Shown: piece after piece, positions 45,101 through 55,548 of the stretch
Position numbering within the stretch: the first letter of the stretch is position 1
Layout of the letters: each line of letters begins with the position of its first letter
Assembly: GCA_965199335.1 (NCBI GenBank)
Contig: CBDAQZ010000004.1
Span: 248,001-312,000 of the forward strand
Length of the DNA: 64,000 nt
Reading direction: 5' to 3'
Source of the DNA: CBDAQV01 sp965199335
GTDB taxonomy: Bacteria; Pseudomonadota; Alphaproteobacteria; CALMVH01
The notes under the pieces: model-generated
Databases searched by the model: none
What the model saw: only the letters and a program-made list of their open reading frames with translations
Told to the model about the DNA's origin: nothing
Position numbers and translations under genes: made by a program

Positions 45101-47415
45101 AAACGATACCGCAACGCTAAATAGCTCGGCCGAAATATACATGCCCGACAGCGAAAGCGATTACGGCATCGCCTATGACGTAAGCACCGCTGTCGTAACG
45201 CTAACCGATAATGGCAGCGGCGGCAGCGGAACTACCACGCTGAATACTTTGGGAAGCGAGAACGCCGGCAGCGAACTGAATTTTGCTGACGGCAATGTCA
45301 TTGGATTTGGGCTCAATGACGATGACGTCAATTTTTATGGCAACACAATCCAGTTCGGTGCCGCTTCGGACGCACCCGGGTATCAATGGCAAGTTTCTGA
45401 AAACGCCGCAGGCGGCGTATTGGTCAATGGCGCGAACGACGGCTATGACGGACAATACACGATCAACGGCGTAAATGGCGTCCTTTACGATGAGACCGTC
45501 GATACCATTTTCGGCGGCACTTATTACGGCTTGGAAGAGATCGACGCCAGTGGTGGGCAAACCGCCACGATTTACGCCTTCTCCGACAATTTCGATCAGC
45601 TGATAGCGGAGGATGTCGGTAACAATAACCTGACCTTCGACGCCAACGCACTCAGCTACTGGCATGTCAATGGCTCGGGCGATAGCGCGACGCTTGACAA
45701 TGGCCAGACGGAATTCGTGATGCGCGATCCGTTGGCCGATTACACGATAACCAGTACAGGCGGGACGGTAACGCTCGTCGACAGCGTAGCCGGAAGCAAT
45801 GGCACGACAACGATCACCGCTGCTGGCGGCACGGGCGACGTTATTTTCGCCGACGGGCAGAGCCTTTGGCTCGGCGATAACACCTATATCGTTACCGCGA
45901 CTGGCACGAGCACTGTAACGGGTACGGGTGATAGCGGGGCCAACTTCGCGACCTTCCTAAACGTCAGCGCGGATACCCCAGGCTGGGCGTGGTCCATTAC
46001 CGAAGATGGAGCGGGAGATGCCGTTTTTGCAAGCCAGCTAGCCACATCAACCAGTGGCGGTTCGGGATTTGCCGGCACCGCAACTTTGGCTGATATCCAA
46101 GGCATTGCGATCGATGGACGCGATTACGATTTGGTAGCTTTGGACTCCACCGGCGACAGCGGTACAGTCACGGCAACAGAGGATGGGTCGGTAGGACTAG
46201 TGCTGGTCGACAGCAGCGGCAATAACAGTCTGACGCTTGACAGCACGACACCAACTTATTGGCACATGGATGGGGCCGGGAATGCTGCGACGCTAGAAAG
46301 CGGTTATACTGAAATCGATCTGCTGGGCGACGCCGCAGATTACACGATTACTAGTAATGGGACGACAGTAACGCTTGTCGACAGCATCGCAAACCGTAAC
46401 GGCACGACTACGGTGGATCTCACAGGCGGAACCGGTGATCTGCGATTTGCTGATGGTAGCGACATCGGACTTTCGACCATAAGTACAACCGTTGGCTCAA
46501 CGACGACGATAACGGCAGGCCTAAATTACGATATTGCTGCTAGCGAAACTTTGAATGTCACCGGTGCAGGTGACACGATCAGCCTATCGGCTGGCACACC
46601 GGTCATCAATATGGCGGGCACGGCAGCAAACTATACCGTCTCATATGATGGCGCCGGTATCGTAACGCTTACTGATAGTGTTGCGGATCGCAATGGTGTT
46701 ACCACTTTCGACCTGGATGGGGGGTCAGGCCAAATCGAGTTTACGTCCGGTGCAGGCATCGGACTCGGGACCACTTCAGGAGATTCGAATTATTACGGTG
46801 GTGCAGGTAGCAACGTCTTTACGCTAAACGCGACGGCGACAGCTTATGGCAGCAACCAAGGCAACAATCTCGTTCTATTAAGCGGAAGCATCGGACCATC
46901 GACATCGTGGCATGTCACTGATGATGGCTCAGGTACCGAGACATTTACTGGTAGTGCCGGCACTGGTTACACGGGTGTAGCCACCTTGAACGATGTGCAG
47001 CAGATCGAATTGGCGGGAACTGTCTACGATCTTGTGCAGGCGCCTGACGCCGCCGGAACTACAGATATCACTATGCCAGTTGATGGCGCTGTATGTACGA
47101 TAGTTTCAGAGCACACGGGTCTGAACACTTACGATTTTTACAGCAGCGCACCATCCTATCTCTACGTAACCAGTGCGGCAGGCGCCAACGATACGGTGAA
47201 TTTGTATAGCGGTAGCACACAAATTTACTTCACCGGTTCATCTAGCCAATACACTGAAGTTTATAATGGCACGAGTCAGCTGACCGTGACCGACACAGTT
47301 ACCCAAGCTGTCGATACATTCACGCTTGATGGCGGGTCCGGTGAACTTATCTTCGCCAATGGCAGCAATATCCCGCTCAGCACGCCATCGACAGATAGCG
47401 GCGAAACTCCCAACA

Positions 47416-49246
47416 CCTTCGCCGTGTTCGGCACGCAGTTCTTCGATGGTCACACGCCGGGCGTCTCCGGCCTGCCGTCCTTCGTCGCCGGCCTGCTCGC
47501 CGGAACCCTGACCGGCAGCGGCGGCACGCCGTCCGCGCTGGCAGTGATCGCCGCTTTGGATTCCGCGCTCGGCACCGCGGGCGCCAGCGACCTCGCCGCC
47601 GCGACGGTCAGCGGCGCGACCGCGCAATCCGCCAATTTCACCGTCGTCATCGATACAACCGCGCACACCGTTTCGGTCACGCAGCACCAGCCGGTCGTCG
47701 CCGGCGGGCAGAGCTATGCCGGCAGCACCGCCGCCGGTCGTGTTCGGCTACGATGCCGCGACCCTGGCCGTGACGCAGCTCAGCTACACCGATCCTGCGA
47801 CCGGCACCGTCCTGACCGGCACGCTGGACAACGGCAGCCTGCAGGTCGATGGCGAGAAGGCCGACGGCAGTTCGTTCCTGTCCACCCTGGCGACCGGCAC
47901 GGACGGCGTCACCGCCGAAAGCACCGCCGCTTACAGCGGCGCGAACGAGGGCGGCACGCTGCTGTCGATCGACCACGAGACCGGGGCAGCCTCGCAGCTC
48001 ACCACCGAGTACAACCAGTTCGGCGAGGACTACTACGACGTCACCACATCCTACGCCACGCCGAACGACGGCGGCGCGACGGTGACCGCGATCTCCTTCA
48101 ACTTCGCCACGGCGAACGCGGCCTATGGCGGCACGCTCGATTACGACGCCCTCGGCCAGATCGCCTTCGACGGCACGGGCAATTTCAAGGGCGTGATGGC
48201 CGCGCTGAACGGCGCTGCCGGCTACTGGACGCCGCAGCTTGCCGAGCTGGCCCTGCCCGCCGCGCTCGGCTGGACGCAGACGCCGTCAAACGGAACCATC
48301 GACTTCACGCCGATCGGCATCGCCGCCGGCGCCACCAATCTGAGCTACGTCCTCGACGGCTCGGACAACGTGCGCGCGATCGCGCTGCTGCCCGGCCAGG
48401 CCGGCGGCGGCAAGTTCTATATCCTGAACGGCGGGGGCTATCTGACGGCCAGCTACGATCTTGCCGATATCAGCGTTACGTACTCCGACAACAGCGCGGG
48501 CGACGGCATCCCCTATGTCGTCATCGCCGACACGCACGGCGATTCCTTCCACTACGACGAGGGCGGCACGGCGACCGACGTCACCGGCGCCTATGCTCTG
48601 GCCGACGGCGAGCTGACCTACGAGGCGCAGACCTACTACATCGACCCGGGCGCGACCGTGACCGGGATGAGCACTCTGTCGAACACCGCCTCGTTCGACA
48701 CCGGCGATATCCTGCCCGACGGCAAATGGGGCGTCGTCGCGACGAACGGCAACACCGTGACCTTCACCGATCTGGGCGGCGCGAATTTCGGCGGTCCCGG
48801 CGACACCGGCGGCAGCGCGACGATCGTCAACATGCAGTCGGTCGAGCTGGGCAACAAGACCTACGCCCTCGACATCCTGACCGGTGGCACGACCGTCTTC
48901 GGTCCCGACACCGCCGACGCGCTGGTCGCCGAAACCGCTGCCGGCGGCAACACCGTCACCTTCGACCAGACGGGCACGATGTACTGGCACGTCGCGGGCA
49001 GCGGCGACACGGCCACGCTGCAGGGCGGCCAGACCGAGATCTACCTGCAGGGCAACGCCGCCGACTATGCCGAGACGGATACCGCCGGCAGCGTGACCCT
49101 TGTCGACAGCGTATCCGGCCGCAACGGCACCGCCACCGTAGACCTCGACGGCGGCACCGGCGACCTGGTGTTCGCGGACGGCACCTCTGAAGCCCTGGGC
49201 ACCACGTCGGACGGCGGCTCGTTCGGTAGCGACGAAAGCCTGGGCA
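47416..49246 (+). repeat. Large internal repeat of giant gene 2, copy 1
   Basis: The segment beginning FAVFGTQFFDGHTPG recurs 1831 bases later as FAVLGTQFLDGHTPG, and similarity continues over the whole unit (about 610 codons). 1831 is one more than a multiple of three, in agreement with the single frameshift inside copy 1. Copy 2 runs from 49247 to about 51050. Confidence 0.8.
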
Positions 49247-51050
49247 CGTTCGCCGTGCTGGGCACGCAGTTCCTCGACGGCCACACGCCCGGCCTGTCCG
49301 ACCTGCCTCCCTTCGTCGCCGGCCTGCTTGCCGGCACGCTGACCGGCAGCGGCGGCACGCCCGATCCTCTGGCCGTAATCGAGGGGCTGGACTCCGCCCT
49401 CGGCACGCCGGGCGCCAGCGATTACGCCGCCGCCACCGTAAGCGGTTCCACTGCGCAGTCGGCCAATTTCACCGTCAGCGTCGACACGGCCACGGATACG
49501 ATTTCCGTAACCCAGAACCAGGCCGTCGTGGCCGGCGGCAAAAGCTATCCCGGCGCTGCCGCGCCCGTAGTGTTCACCTACGATCCTACGACATTGGCCG
49601 TCACGCAGCTGCAATATACCGACCCGGTGACCGGCACCGTCGTCACGGGCACGCTGGATACCAGCGCCGGCGCAACCCTGCTGATCGATGGCGAGAAAAC
49701 GGACGGCAGCTCCTTCCTGTCGACGCTCTCGACCGGACCGGACGGTATAACGACAGAGCTGACCTCGGCTTACACCCAGGCGAACGGCGGGGGCACCCTG
49801 CTCTCGACCGATTACGAGAACGGCACGGTTTCGCAGATCACGACGGAATACAATCAGTTCGGCGAAAACTTCTACGACGTGACCACCTCGTACACCGCCC
49901 CGAACGGCGGCGGCGCAACCATCACTGCGATCACGTTCAACTTCGCGGCGGCGAACGCGGCCTATGGCGGCGACCTGAACTACAACGCCCCGGGCGAGAT
50001 CGCCTTCGACGGCCTGGGCAATTTCGGCGGGATCATTGCGACGCTGAACGGCGCAACCACGGACTGGCTGCCCCAACTGGCCAGCCTGGCCCTGCCACTT
50101 GCCATCGGCTGGACGCAACAACCCTCGGACGGCGTGATCACGTTCTCGCCTGTCGGCCTGTCATCGGGCGCGACAAATCTGAGCTACTTGATCAACGGGT
50201 CAGGCTACATACAGGCGATCGAACTGCTGCCTGGTCAGTCCGGTTCGGGCAAGCTGTATTTCGAGGATGGCGGCGGCAATCTGACGGGCACGTATGAACT
50301 GGCGGACGTAACCGCCACGTATTTCGACAACGACAGCGCCGACGGCGGGACGCCTTACGTTACCGTGACCGACACCCATGGCGATTCCGCCAGGTACTAT
50401 ATCCCCGCTTACGGCCCCAGCGACATCAGCGGTCCGGATGCGCTATCCAATGGCGCCTTCTCGTACGAGGCGCAGACCTATTACGTGAACGCCGGCGATA
50501 CCCAAACCGGGTTGAGCACGCTTTCCAACACGGCCTCGTTCAACACTGACGATACCGCCCCCGATGGGAAATGGAGTGTGGTCGCCACCAACAGCGACAC
50601 CGTGACCCTGACCGATCGTGGCGGTGCGAATTTCGGCGGCCAGGGACAGACGGGTGGCAGCGCCACGATCGTCGCCATGCAAGCAGTCGAGTTCGGAGCC
50701 GTGACATACGCGCTCAATGTCCTGACCGGCGGCGCAAAGTCGTTCGGTCCCACGAGTGCGAACGCCCTGGTTGCCGAAACTGTCGCAGGCGGCAACGCGG
50801 TCACCTTCGATCAGTCCGGCACCATGTATTGGCACGTCGCGGGCAGCGGCGACAGCGCAACGCTGGAAGCCGGGCAGACCGAAATCTACCTGGAAGGCAA
50901 TGCCTCCGACTACACCGAAACCAGCATCGACAACACGCTGACTCTTACCGATAGCGTGGCGAACCGCAACGGAACCTTGACCATCAACCTTAACGGCGGC
51001 GCTGGCGAACTGGTGTTTGCCGATGGCAATGACGTCGGGCTCGACAGATC
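49247..51050 (+). repeat. Large internal repeat of giant gene 2, copy 2
   Basis: This copy is intact in frame and serves as the reference for locating the frameshift in copy 1. Identity is high at the protein level and moderate at the DNA level, so the duplication is older than that in giant gene 1. Confidence 0.8.
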
Positions 51051-51608
51051 TGCGGACACCGTGATCTACGGCGGATCAACATCGTCGACCCTGACTGGCA
51101 CGGTCAATGCCGACACCATCCACGCCGGGCTGGGAACTGAAACCCTGGTCGGCAGCGGCGGTGCGGATACCTATGAGATTGGCGCCGGAACGACGACCGA
51201 CACCATCCTCAACGGTATTCCGTTCAGCAACGCCGCGTCTGGCACGCTTGCCTTCACGGGATCCATCGAAGATTCGAATCTTTGGTTTGCCCAGTCCGGC
51301 AACAATCTGGTCATCGACGTCCTGGGCACGACGCGGCAGGCCGTAGTGCAGAACTGGTTCACCGCCGGCGCCTCATACGCGCAGACCAGCGAAATCGTCG
51401 ATGCGGCCGGCATGAAACTGGATACGGCGTTGACCAACCTGGTCACGGCGATGGCCACATTCTCCGCGAACAACGCCACCTTCAATCCGCAGACCACAAC
51501 CGACACGACCCTGACAAACAGCAGCTACTATGGAACGTTATCGACCACAGTTGGTAATTCTTGGCATAGTTGAGGATTGGTAGCTGTGATCTAAATGGGA
51601 GGGAACGA

Positions 51609-51638
51609 CGTCTAACAGCATGAATATGCTGTTAGACG
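51609..51638. terminator. Bidirectional stem-loop between convergent genes
   Basis: CGTCTAACAGCAT (51609-51621) and ATGCTGTTAGACG (51626-51638) form a perfect 13-base-pair stem with a four-base loop. It lies 36 bases after the giant gene and before the convergent end of the 65-residue gene. There is no strong T run, so it may act as a terminator for both sides or as an mRNA end stabiliser. Confidence 0.6.
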
Positions 51639-51735
51639 AGTCCTGTTTGCGTACTGTAACTAAAGTTCTGCGGTTTGATACTTCCAGTTAGCGCCGCGTC
51701 GGAATCAGTTACGCCAATAGCTGACACGATGCAGT

Positions 51736-51933
51736 TCAAGCTTGGGATTTTCCTACATACGCCAGACACGACATTTCATAATTTACAGCGTCGACGATAT
51801 CTTCCCAATCATCTGAGATCTGGCAGAGCCTGACGAACTCGCGCAACAGATCTTCGACCGTCACGTTACGTTTTGCGGCTATTGCGGATAGCGCGCTGCT
51901 AAGCTCGGCATTGAGTATGGTTGTATGGGTCAT
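51736..51933 (-). CDS. 65-residue protein coupled to the P450-LuxI gene, ribbon-helix-helix-like
   Basis: A small protein with a beta strand and two helices at the start (TTILNAELSSALSAIAAKRN, then VTVEDLLREFVRLC). This is the layout of CopG/ribbon-helix-helix proteins, followed by a conserved-looking acidic tail (DDWEDIVDAVNYEMSC). Its ATG follows the stop codon of the P450-LuxI gene after only two bases, so the two are translated together. A truncated relative lies at 9242-9413 near the first giant-protein locus. A regulatory role in the quorum-sensing module is likely but not shown. It could also be an antitoxin-like protein. Confidence 0.75.
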   Translation of the reverse strand: MTHTTILNAELSSALSAIAAKRNVTVEDLLREFVRLCQISDDWEDIVDAVNYEMSCLAYVGKSQA

Positions 51934-51935
51934 AG

Positions 51936-53909
51936 TTACGCTATCAGCTGGTTTGAACGGGCAACTTCGTCATAGTTTTCGATTGGCTTCGCTATCTCGC
52001 CCGACATGTTGCAGTCCAGCTTCAGTGCAAGGACGGAGAACCCATGCTGGTCAGTTTTGAGCGAGCCTAACCGCTCGGTCCGGATGCCGGCTCTGTGCAG
52101 CACCCGTTCCATACCTAAATCCGACACGCTACAGAAGTTCTTCACCCCTTTGGCCAAGGCACGAGCCGACGCATCCTGTATCAGCATTCGTAACCAGAAA
52201 CCTCGTTCCTTGGGACTTACGTCCCTGGCAGTTCCAAGCCTGGTGCCTTCCCAGACCTGATCGCGATCTATGTTAGAAGAATCATCGATCAGATCGTTGT
52301 AGACGTCAAAGAGCAGGCTCGCTCCCCGACACGGTAGCAGGCGGCCGTACGACTTGATTTTGCCGTCTGCTACAATCATCGAGTACTCAGCATCGCGATT
52401 GTCGAACTGATCGAGCTCTCGGCCTTCGGCGTCCACTTCAAGCGGCCAGCCCATTTCCTCGACGAAGACTGCCGTTCGCATCCTGGCGTAAGTGTCCACC
52501 AATGCATGTTGACCGGGCATGACATCGCTGACCGTCACGATCTTCGTCGCGTCTGCAATATCGAGAGGCATACCGCCTTTCGATCTCAATGTGATCAGGC
52601 CTTCGACTTCTACTGGACGGTCACCCTTCAGCTGCTTGCGCTGCAACAGACGAGCTATGGCAATCTGCATCTCAATCGTTGCCATGTGAACGCCTGGACA
52701 AACCCTTGGTCCGGAGCTGAACGGTATAAAGGCAAATTTGTGCGTAGGCTGATAATCGACAAAGCGCTCTGGGTCGAAACGTTCTGGATCATTCCAGAAT
52801 TCGGGAACACGGTGCGTAATGTAAGGCGTGATCATTACCACATCGCCTTTGCGAACATGGACGCCCATGAGCTCATCGTCGGCTAATGCGGTTCGAGCAA
52901 CCCACCAAACGGCGGGATACAGACGTTCGACCTCTTTGATGAACGCACCGATCAAGGTCATTCCCCTCAGGTCGCCTGCTGTCGGAGCCCGATCGAGAGG
53001 AATACATCTGTATGCTTCCTGACGAAGACGTTCTTGCAGCGCGGGATCCTTGGCAAGCATATCCCATGCGAATGAAAGCGTATTTCCCGTCGTCTCATGG
53101 CCAGCAATCAGGGCTGTCACCACTTCATCGAGCACACGTTGATCGGACAGCGGCTCCCCTGTATCGATTTCGACGGCATCGATGAGAGCCTGCAACATAT
53201 CGTTTCGCGGCTCTGACCTTCTGCGCTCGGCGATCATATCGCGAACCACGGCAAAGACATCTTCGCGCGCAGCCAGGTATTGCTTGTAGAGCTTGGTGCG
53301 GAATAGGCGGTGCTTGTCTATGACAGACCAACAAACATCGGAGAAATACCATTGTAGCGCGTGCATGGCCGATACGATCCGGTCTACCGACTCTCTATCG
53401 GAGTTCCCGAACATCGTTGAACACAGGACACGAAGCGTCAGCGCGGAGGACGCGGTTGCGACATCGAAATCTTTGCCGCGCCATGTGTCGAACTCGGACC
53501 AGATAACGCGGTCGATTTCACCGATCGCCTCATGGATCGAGGGCATGGTCATTTGATGCTGAACCACCTTGCGGGTGGACGACCAAACGTTTCCGTTCGA
53601 AGTTACAAGACCATCGCCGAGGATCGGCTTCAACTTGTCGACATATTTGATCTTCTGGTAGTTAGCCGCGTTGGATACGCTGACATGGCGAACGGCGTCG
53701 GGGTGGCCGGCCATAATAACTCTTTGCATGCCTATTCGCATCGGAACGACCGAGCCATGTTCGGCAAGCAGCTTTTTTAGAAAGTTGGGAGGATCCTTCC
53801 GAATCTCTCGAAGCACCCCAAGTACAGGTACTCCCTTTAACTCTTTTTTCTTAGACGGACGAGCAGTGTATTCTTGTTCTTGTAAAGCAATTGACATTGC
53901 CAGCCCCAC
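51936..53909 (-). CDS. Cytochrome P450 fused to LuxI-type acyl-homoserine lactone synthase
   Basis: One uninterrupted 657-residue frame joins two enzymes. Residues 1-450 are a soluble cytochrome P450: I-helix AGHETTG (269-275), ExxR in KEVERL (E326, R329), and the haem loop FSSGPRVCPG with the ligand Cys404. Residues about 458-657 are a complete LuxI-family synthase. Every residue of the family signature is present: R478, F482, W488, E498, D500, D503, R523, E554 and R557, in MRTAVFVEEMGW, RELDQFDNRDAEY, YGRLLP and VWEGTR. LuxI enzymes make acyl-homoserine lactones from S-adenosylmethionine and an acyl carrier or CoA. P450s oxidise fatty chains. A self-modified signal is the natural inference. 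No ferredoxin or reductase gene is in the window. The start is GTG at 53907-53909 or ATG at 53895-53897. It is divergent from a luxR gene. Confidence 0.92.
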   Translation of the reverse strand: MGLAMSIALQEQEYTARPSKKKELKGVPVLGVLREIRKDPPNFLKKLLAEHGSVVPMRIGMQRVIMAGHPDAVRHVSVSNAANYQKIKYVDKLKPILGDGLVTSNGNVWSSTRKVVQHQMTMPSIHEAIGEIDRVIWSEFDTWRGKDFDVATASSALTLRVLCSTMFGNSDRESVDRIVSAMHALQWYFSDVCWSVIDKHRLFRTKLYKQYLAAREDVFAVVRDMIAERRRSEPRNDMLQALIDAVEIDTGEPLSDQRVLDEVVTALIAGHETTGNTLSFAWDMLAKDPALQERLRQEAYRCIPLDRAPTAGDLRGMTLIGAFIKEVERLYPAVWWVARTALADDELMGVHVRKGDVVMITPYITHRVPEFWNDPERFDPERFVDYQPTHKFAFIPFSSGPRVCPGVHMATIEMQIAIARLLQRKQLKGDRPVEVEGLITLRSKGGMPLDIADATKIVTVSDVMPGQHALVDTYARMRTAVFVEEMGWPLEVDAEGRELDQFDNRDAEYSMIVADGKIKSYGRLLPCRGASLLFDVYNDLIDDSSNIDRDQVWEGTRLGTARDVSPKERGFWLRMLIQDASARALAKGVKNFCSVSDLGMERVLHRAGIRTERLGSLKTDQHGFSVLALKLDCNMSGEIAKPIENYDEVARSNQLIA

Positions 53910-53921
53910 TTGTGATGGGGC
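53903..53921 (-). promoter_or_regulatory. Hairpin over the P450-LuxI start
   Basis: GCCCCA (53903-53908) and TGGGGC (53916-53921) pair around a seven-base loop, covering the GTG start and lying just upstream of the ATG alternative. In the mRNA it could hide the ribosome site of the GTG start. This is a sequence observation; no regulation is shown. Confidence 0.4.
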
Positions 53922-53992
53922 GAATAAATAAAGATGAGAGTGCCGGCAGCGTCATTGTTAGAACTACGGAAATCTGGCAACCCATTGCCAAT

Positions 53993-54008
53993 ACACGCCC
54001 AAGCGTGT
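53993..54008. promoter_or_regulatory. Palindrome between the luxI-type and luxR genes, candidate lux-type box
   Basis: ACACGC-CCAA-GCGTGT is a perfect 6+6 inverted repeat in the 132-base divergent intergenic region, 34 bases before the LuxR start codon. It is the only strong palindrome centrally placed there. It differs from the Vibrio lux box, but LuxR operators in alphaproteobacteria vary widely. Confidence 0.45.
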
Positions 54009-54041
54009 TAAGGCGGGTAGAAATCAGTATTTCGGTGGCCT

Positions 54042-54794
54042 ATGACAAACGCGTTCATACCTGCTTACATCACAGAGCAAATTCTCAATGCGCGCAGCCC
54101 GGAAGAAATCAAGCAAATCGCGTCGAAATATCTGGAGGATCTCGGGTTCTCCAAGTTCGCCTTTTGCTTTGGCTGGCAGAAGTCGAAAAAGAAGTTCGAC
54201 AACGTGACAACCCTGCTGACCGATTACCCGGATGAATGGGTTCGCCGGTATACGGACGAGCTATATGTCTATCGTGATCTGATTCATTATCGCTCGCTCA
54301 ATACCGTGACTCCGTTCTCATGGTCATCGCTGCAGACGCGCGAGATCACGTCTGAATCGGCTCTCGTTTTCAACGAGGCGACGGAGTTCAATATGCACGA
54401 TGGCATCAGCGTACCCATTCGCTCTGGTGACAATACGTTCAGCCTGCTCTCTGCCGTGGCTGGTGGTAGCCTTCGTGAGCGAGAAGAAGTGGTCCGCCGG
54501 AATGCGGGGACGGTCATGATCCTGGCTTCATTTCTGCATGAACGAGGCAGCCAGCTATTTAGCGAGCTTGGACACAGTCAAATCAAGCATGAGCCCGCCT
54601 CGGAGCGGGAACGGGAGGTTCTCAAATGGGTGGCGAGCGGAAAAAGTTCGGCGGATATAGCCGACATTCTGCATATCAGCGAAGCCACGGTGAATAAACA
54701 CATTGAGAACGTAATGAAGAAGTTTCATGCGACGACCCGATCGCATGCGGCTGTTCAGGCCGTCATGAGCGGACTGATCGAACCAGTGGGATAA
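54042..54794 (+). CDS. LuxR family quorum-sensing regulator
   Basis: A 250-residue transcription factor with an N-terminal autoinducer-binding domain and a C-terminal GerE/LuxR helix-turn-helix (SEREREVLKWVASGKSSADI, then SEATVNKHIENVMKKF). Ligand-pocket positions typical of TraR/LuxR are visible: W66 and Y70 (WVRRY), D79, W94 (PFSWSS) and G121 (HDGISVP). The usual Pro after the Asp is Leu80 here, a possible sign of a changed ligand. It is transcribed divergently from the P450-LuxI gene, so it most likely responds to that enzyme's product. An XRE regulator gene follows after five bases. Confidence 0.92.
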   Translation: MTNAFIPAYITEQILNARSPEEIKQIASKYLEDLGFSKFAFCFGWQKSKKKFDNVTTLLTDYPDEWVRRYTDELYVYRDLIHYRSLNTVTPFSWSSLQTREITSESALVFNEATEFNMHDGISVPIRSGDNTFSLLSAVAGGSLREREEVVRRNAGTVMILASFLHERGSQLFSELGHSQIKHEPASEREREVLKWVASGKSSADIADILHISEATVNKHIENVMKKFHATTRSHAAVQAVMSGLIEPVG

Positions 54795-54799
54795 GTTAG

Positions 54800-55513
54800 T
54801 TGGATAAGTCGAACGTGACCGAGCCGCGGTATATCCGCACTCTTACCGTTGAAGCTGCGTGTTTTAGGACCGGTGGCGAACGATTGAGCTATATGCGTGA
54901 GAGAGCCGGTCTTTCTCTGGGTGAAGCCGCAGAGCGTGCAGGAATATCTAAAAGCCAGCTCTCGCGGCTTGAGTCGGGCGCTCGTCGTTTGCATAGGGAG
55001 TATGCAATTCCGCTCGCAACTGCCTATGGGCTGACACTCGATAATTTTGATTCGGTTCTAGAGTACGAGCCGTCCACCAGAATTGCGAACTTCAATCAGA
55101 AGGCTGAACTCAAACCGCCACTATCCAGATTTCCTTCGGTCAGAATGAGCCGCCTACCCTATCGACCGGGTATGGCCGAAAGTGAAATCGCGTTCTCGAT
55201 CGCCTTCCCTTTGTCTCCTCAGAGCTATGCCATCGAAATCGACCGACACCTATCGGACACGCTTCTTCCGGTTGGCACTGTCGCTTTGGTAGACCCAGAC
55301 GCCCTTGTCATGCTTGGCGACACGGTCATCAATACGGAGACCTGGTTCCCCGTATTTGTAAAGCTCGAGCGTGACAAGAAAGGCGATCTTATTGGCACTA
55401 CGGCAAACGACACGGTTCCGTTGCCAAAGGCCAAGAGCGTTAAAGAGTTTCCCAAAGTGGTCGCCCTGTTACCGGCCGCATATCTTTTTCTGGAAGATAA
55501 GCCGACGGCTTAG
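54800..55513 (+). CDS. XRE family regulator with S24/LexA-like C-terminal domain
   Basis: Up to 237 residues, from a TTG at 54800 or the GTG at 54815. The N-terminal helix-turn-helix is clear (MRERAGLSLGEAAERAGISK, then SQLSRLESGARR). The C-terminal half has the S24-peptidase-like beta fold (LLPVGTVALVDPDAL, WFPVFVKLERDKKG, KVVALL). The usual SM(x)P nucleophile region reads HLSDTLLPVG, so self-cleavage is uncertain even though the Lys in VKLER is in place. It lies five bases after luxR and probably shares its transcript. Co-regulation with quorum sensing is an inference. Confidence 0.8.
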   Translation: MDKSNVTEPRYIRTLTVEAACFRTGGERLSYMRERAGLSLGEAAERAGISKSQLSRLESGARRLHREYAIPLATAYGLTLDNFDSVLEYEPSTRIANFNQKAELKPPLSRFPSVRMSRLPYRPGMAESEIAFSIAFPLSPQSYAIEIDRHLSDTLLPVGTVALVDPDALVMLGDTVINTETWFPVFVKLERDKKGDLIGTTANDTVPLPKAKSVKEFPKVVALLPAAYLFLEDKPTA

Positions 55514-55548
55514 GTCTATGACCTGCTTCACCGTCAATCGCCTTCTTA

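Larger units (their letters stand above)
42219..51573 (+). pseudogene. Giant secreted repeat protein 2, split by one frameshift
   Basis: Read in one frame from 42219 to about 47725 and in the next frame to 51573, this gives one protein of about 3117 residues. The internal homologue (VVAGGKSYPGAAAPVVFTYD) shows where the two frames must join: VVAGGQSYAG then PPVVFGYD, at a GCC/CCG-rich run near 47715-47735. The head (about 370 residues) is AT-rich and contains LTKELGHFLD. The rest is GC-rich, with at least seven copies of a 100-130-residue unit (YWHVAGSGDTATL ... LVDSVSGRNGT ... LVFADGT). The C-terminus has calcium-binding-type repeats, a haemolysin-related segment (NNLVIDVLGTTRQAVVQNWF) and the same SYYGT...SWHS ending as giant protein 1. 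Probably surface or extracellular. If the shift is real, the product lacks its secretion end. Confidence 0.75.

Noticed and set aside
47740..49190. Continuation of the first giant-gene frame past the frameshift
   Set aside because: The translation becomes Arg/Pro-rich without any repeat unit, whereas the other frame continues the repeats exactly.
48286..50121. Long leftward open frame (611 codons) opposite giant gene 2
   Set aside because: It is a GC-driven shadow: the opposite strand carries clear repeat-protein sequence, while this frame has no recognisable domain and a low-complexity Gly/Ala/Arg composition.
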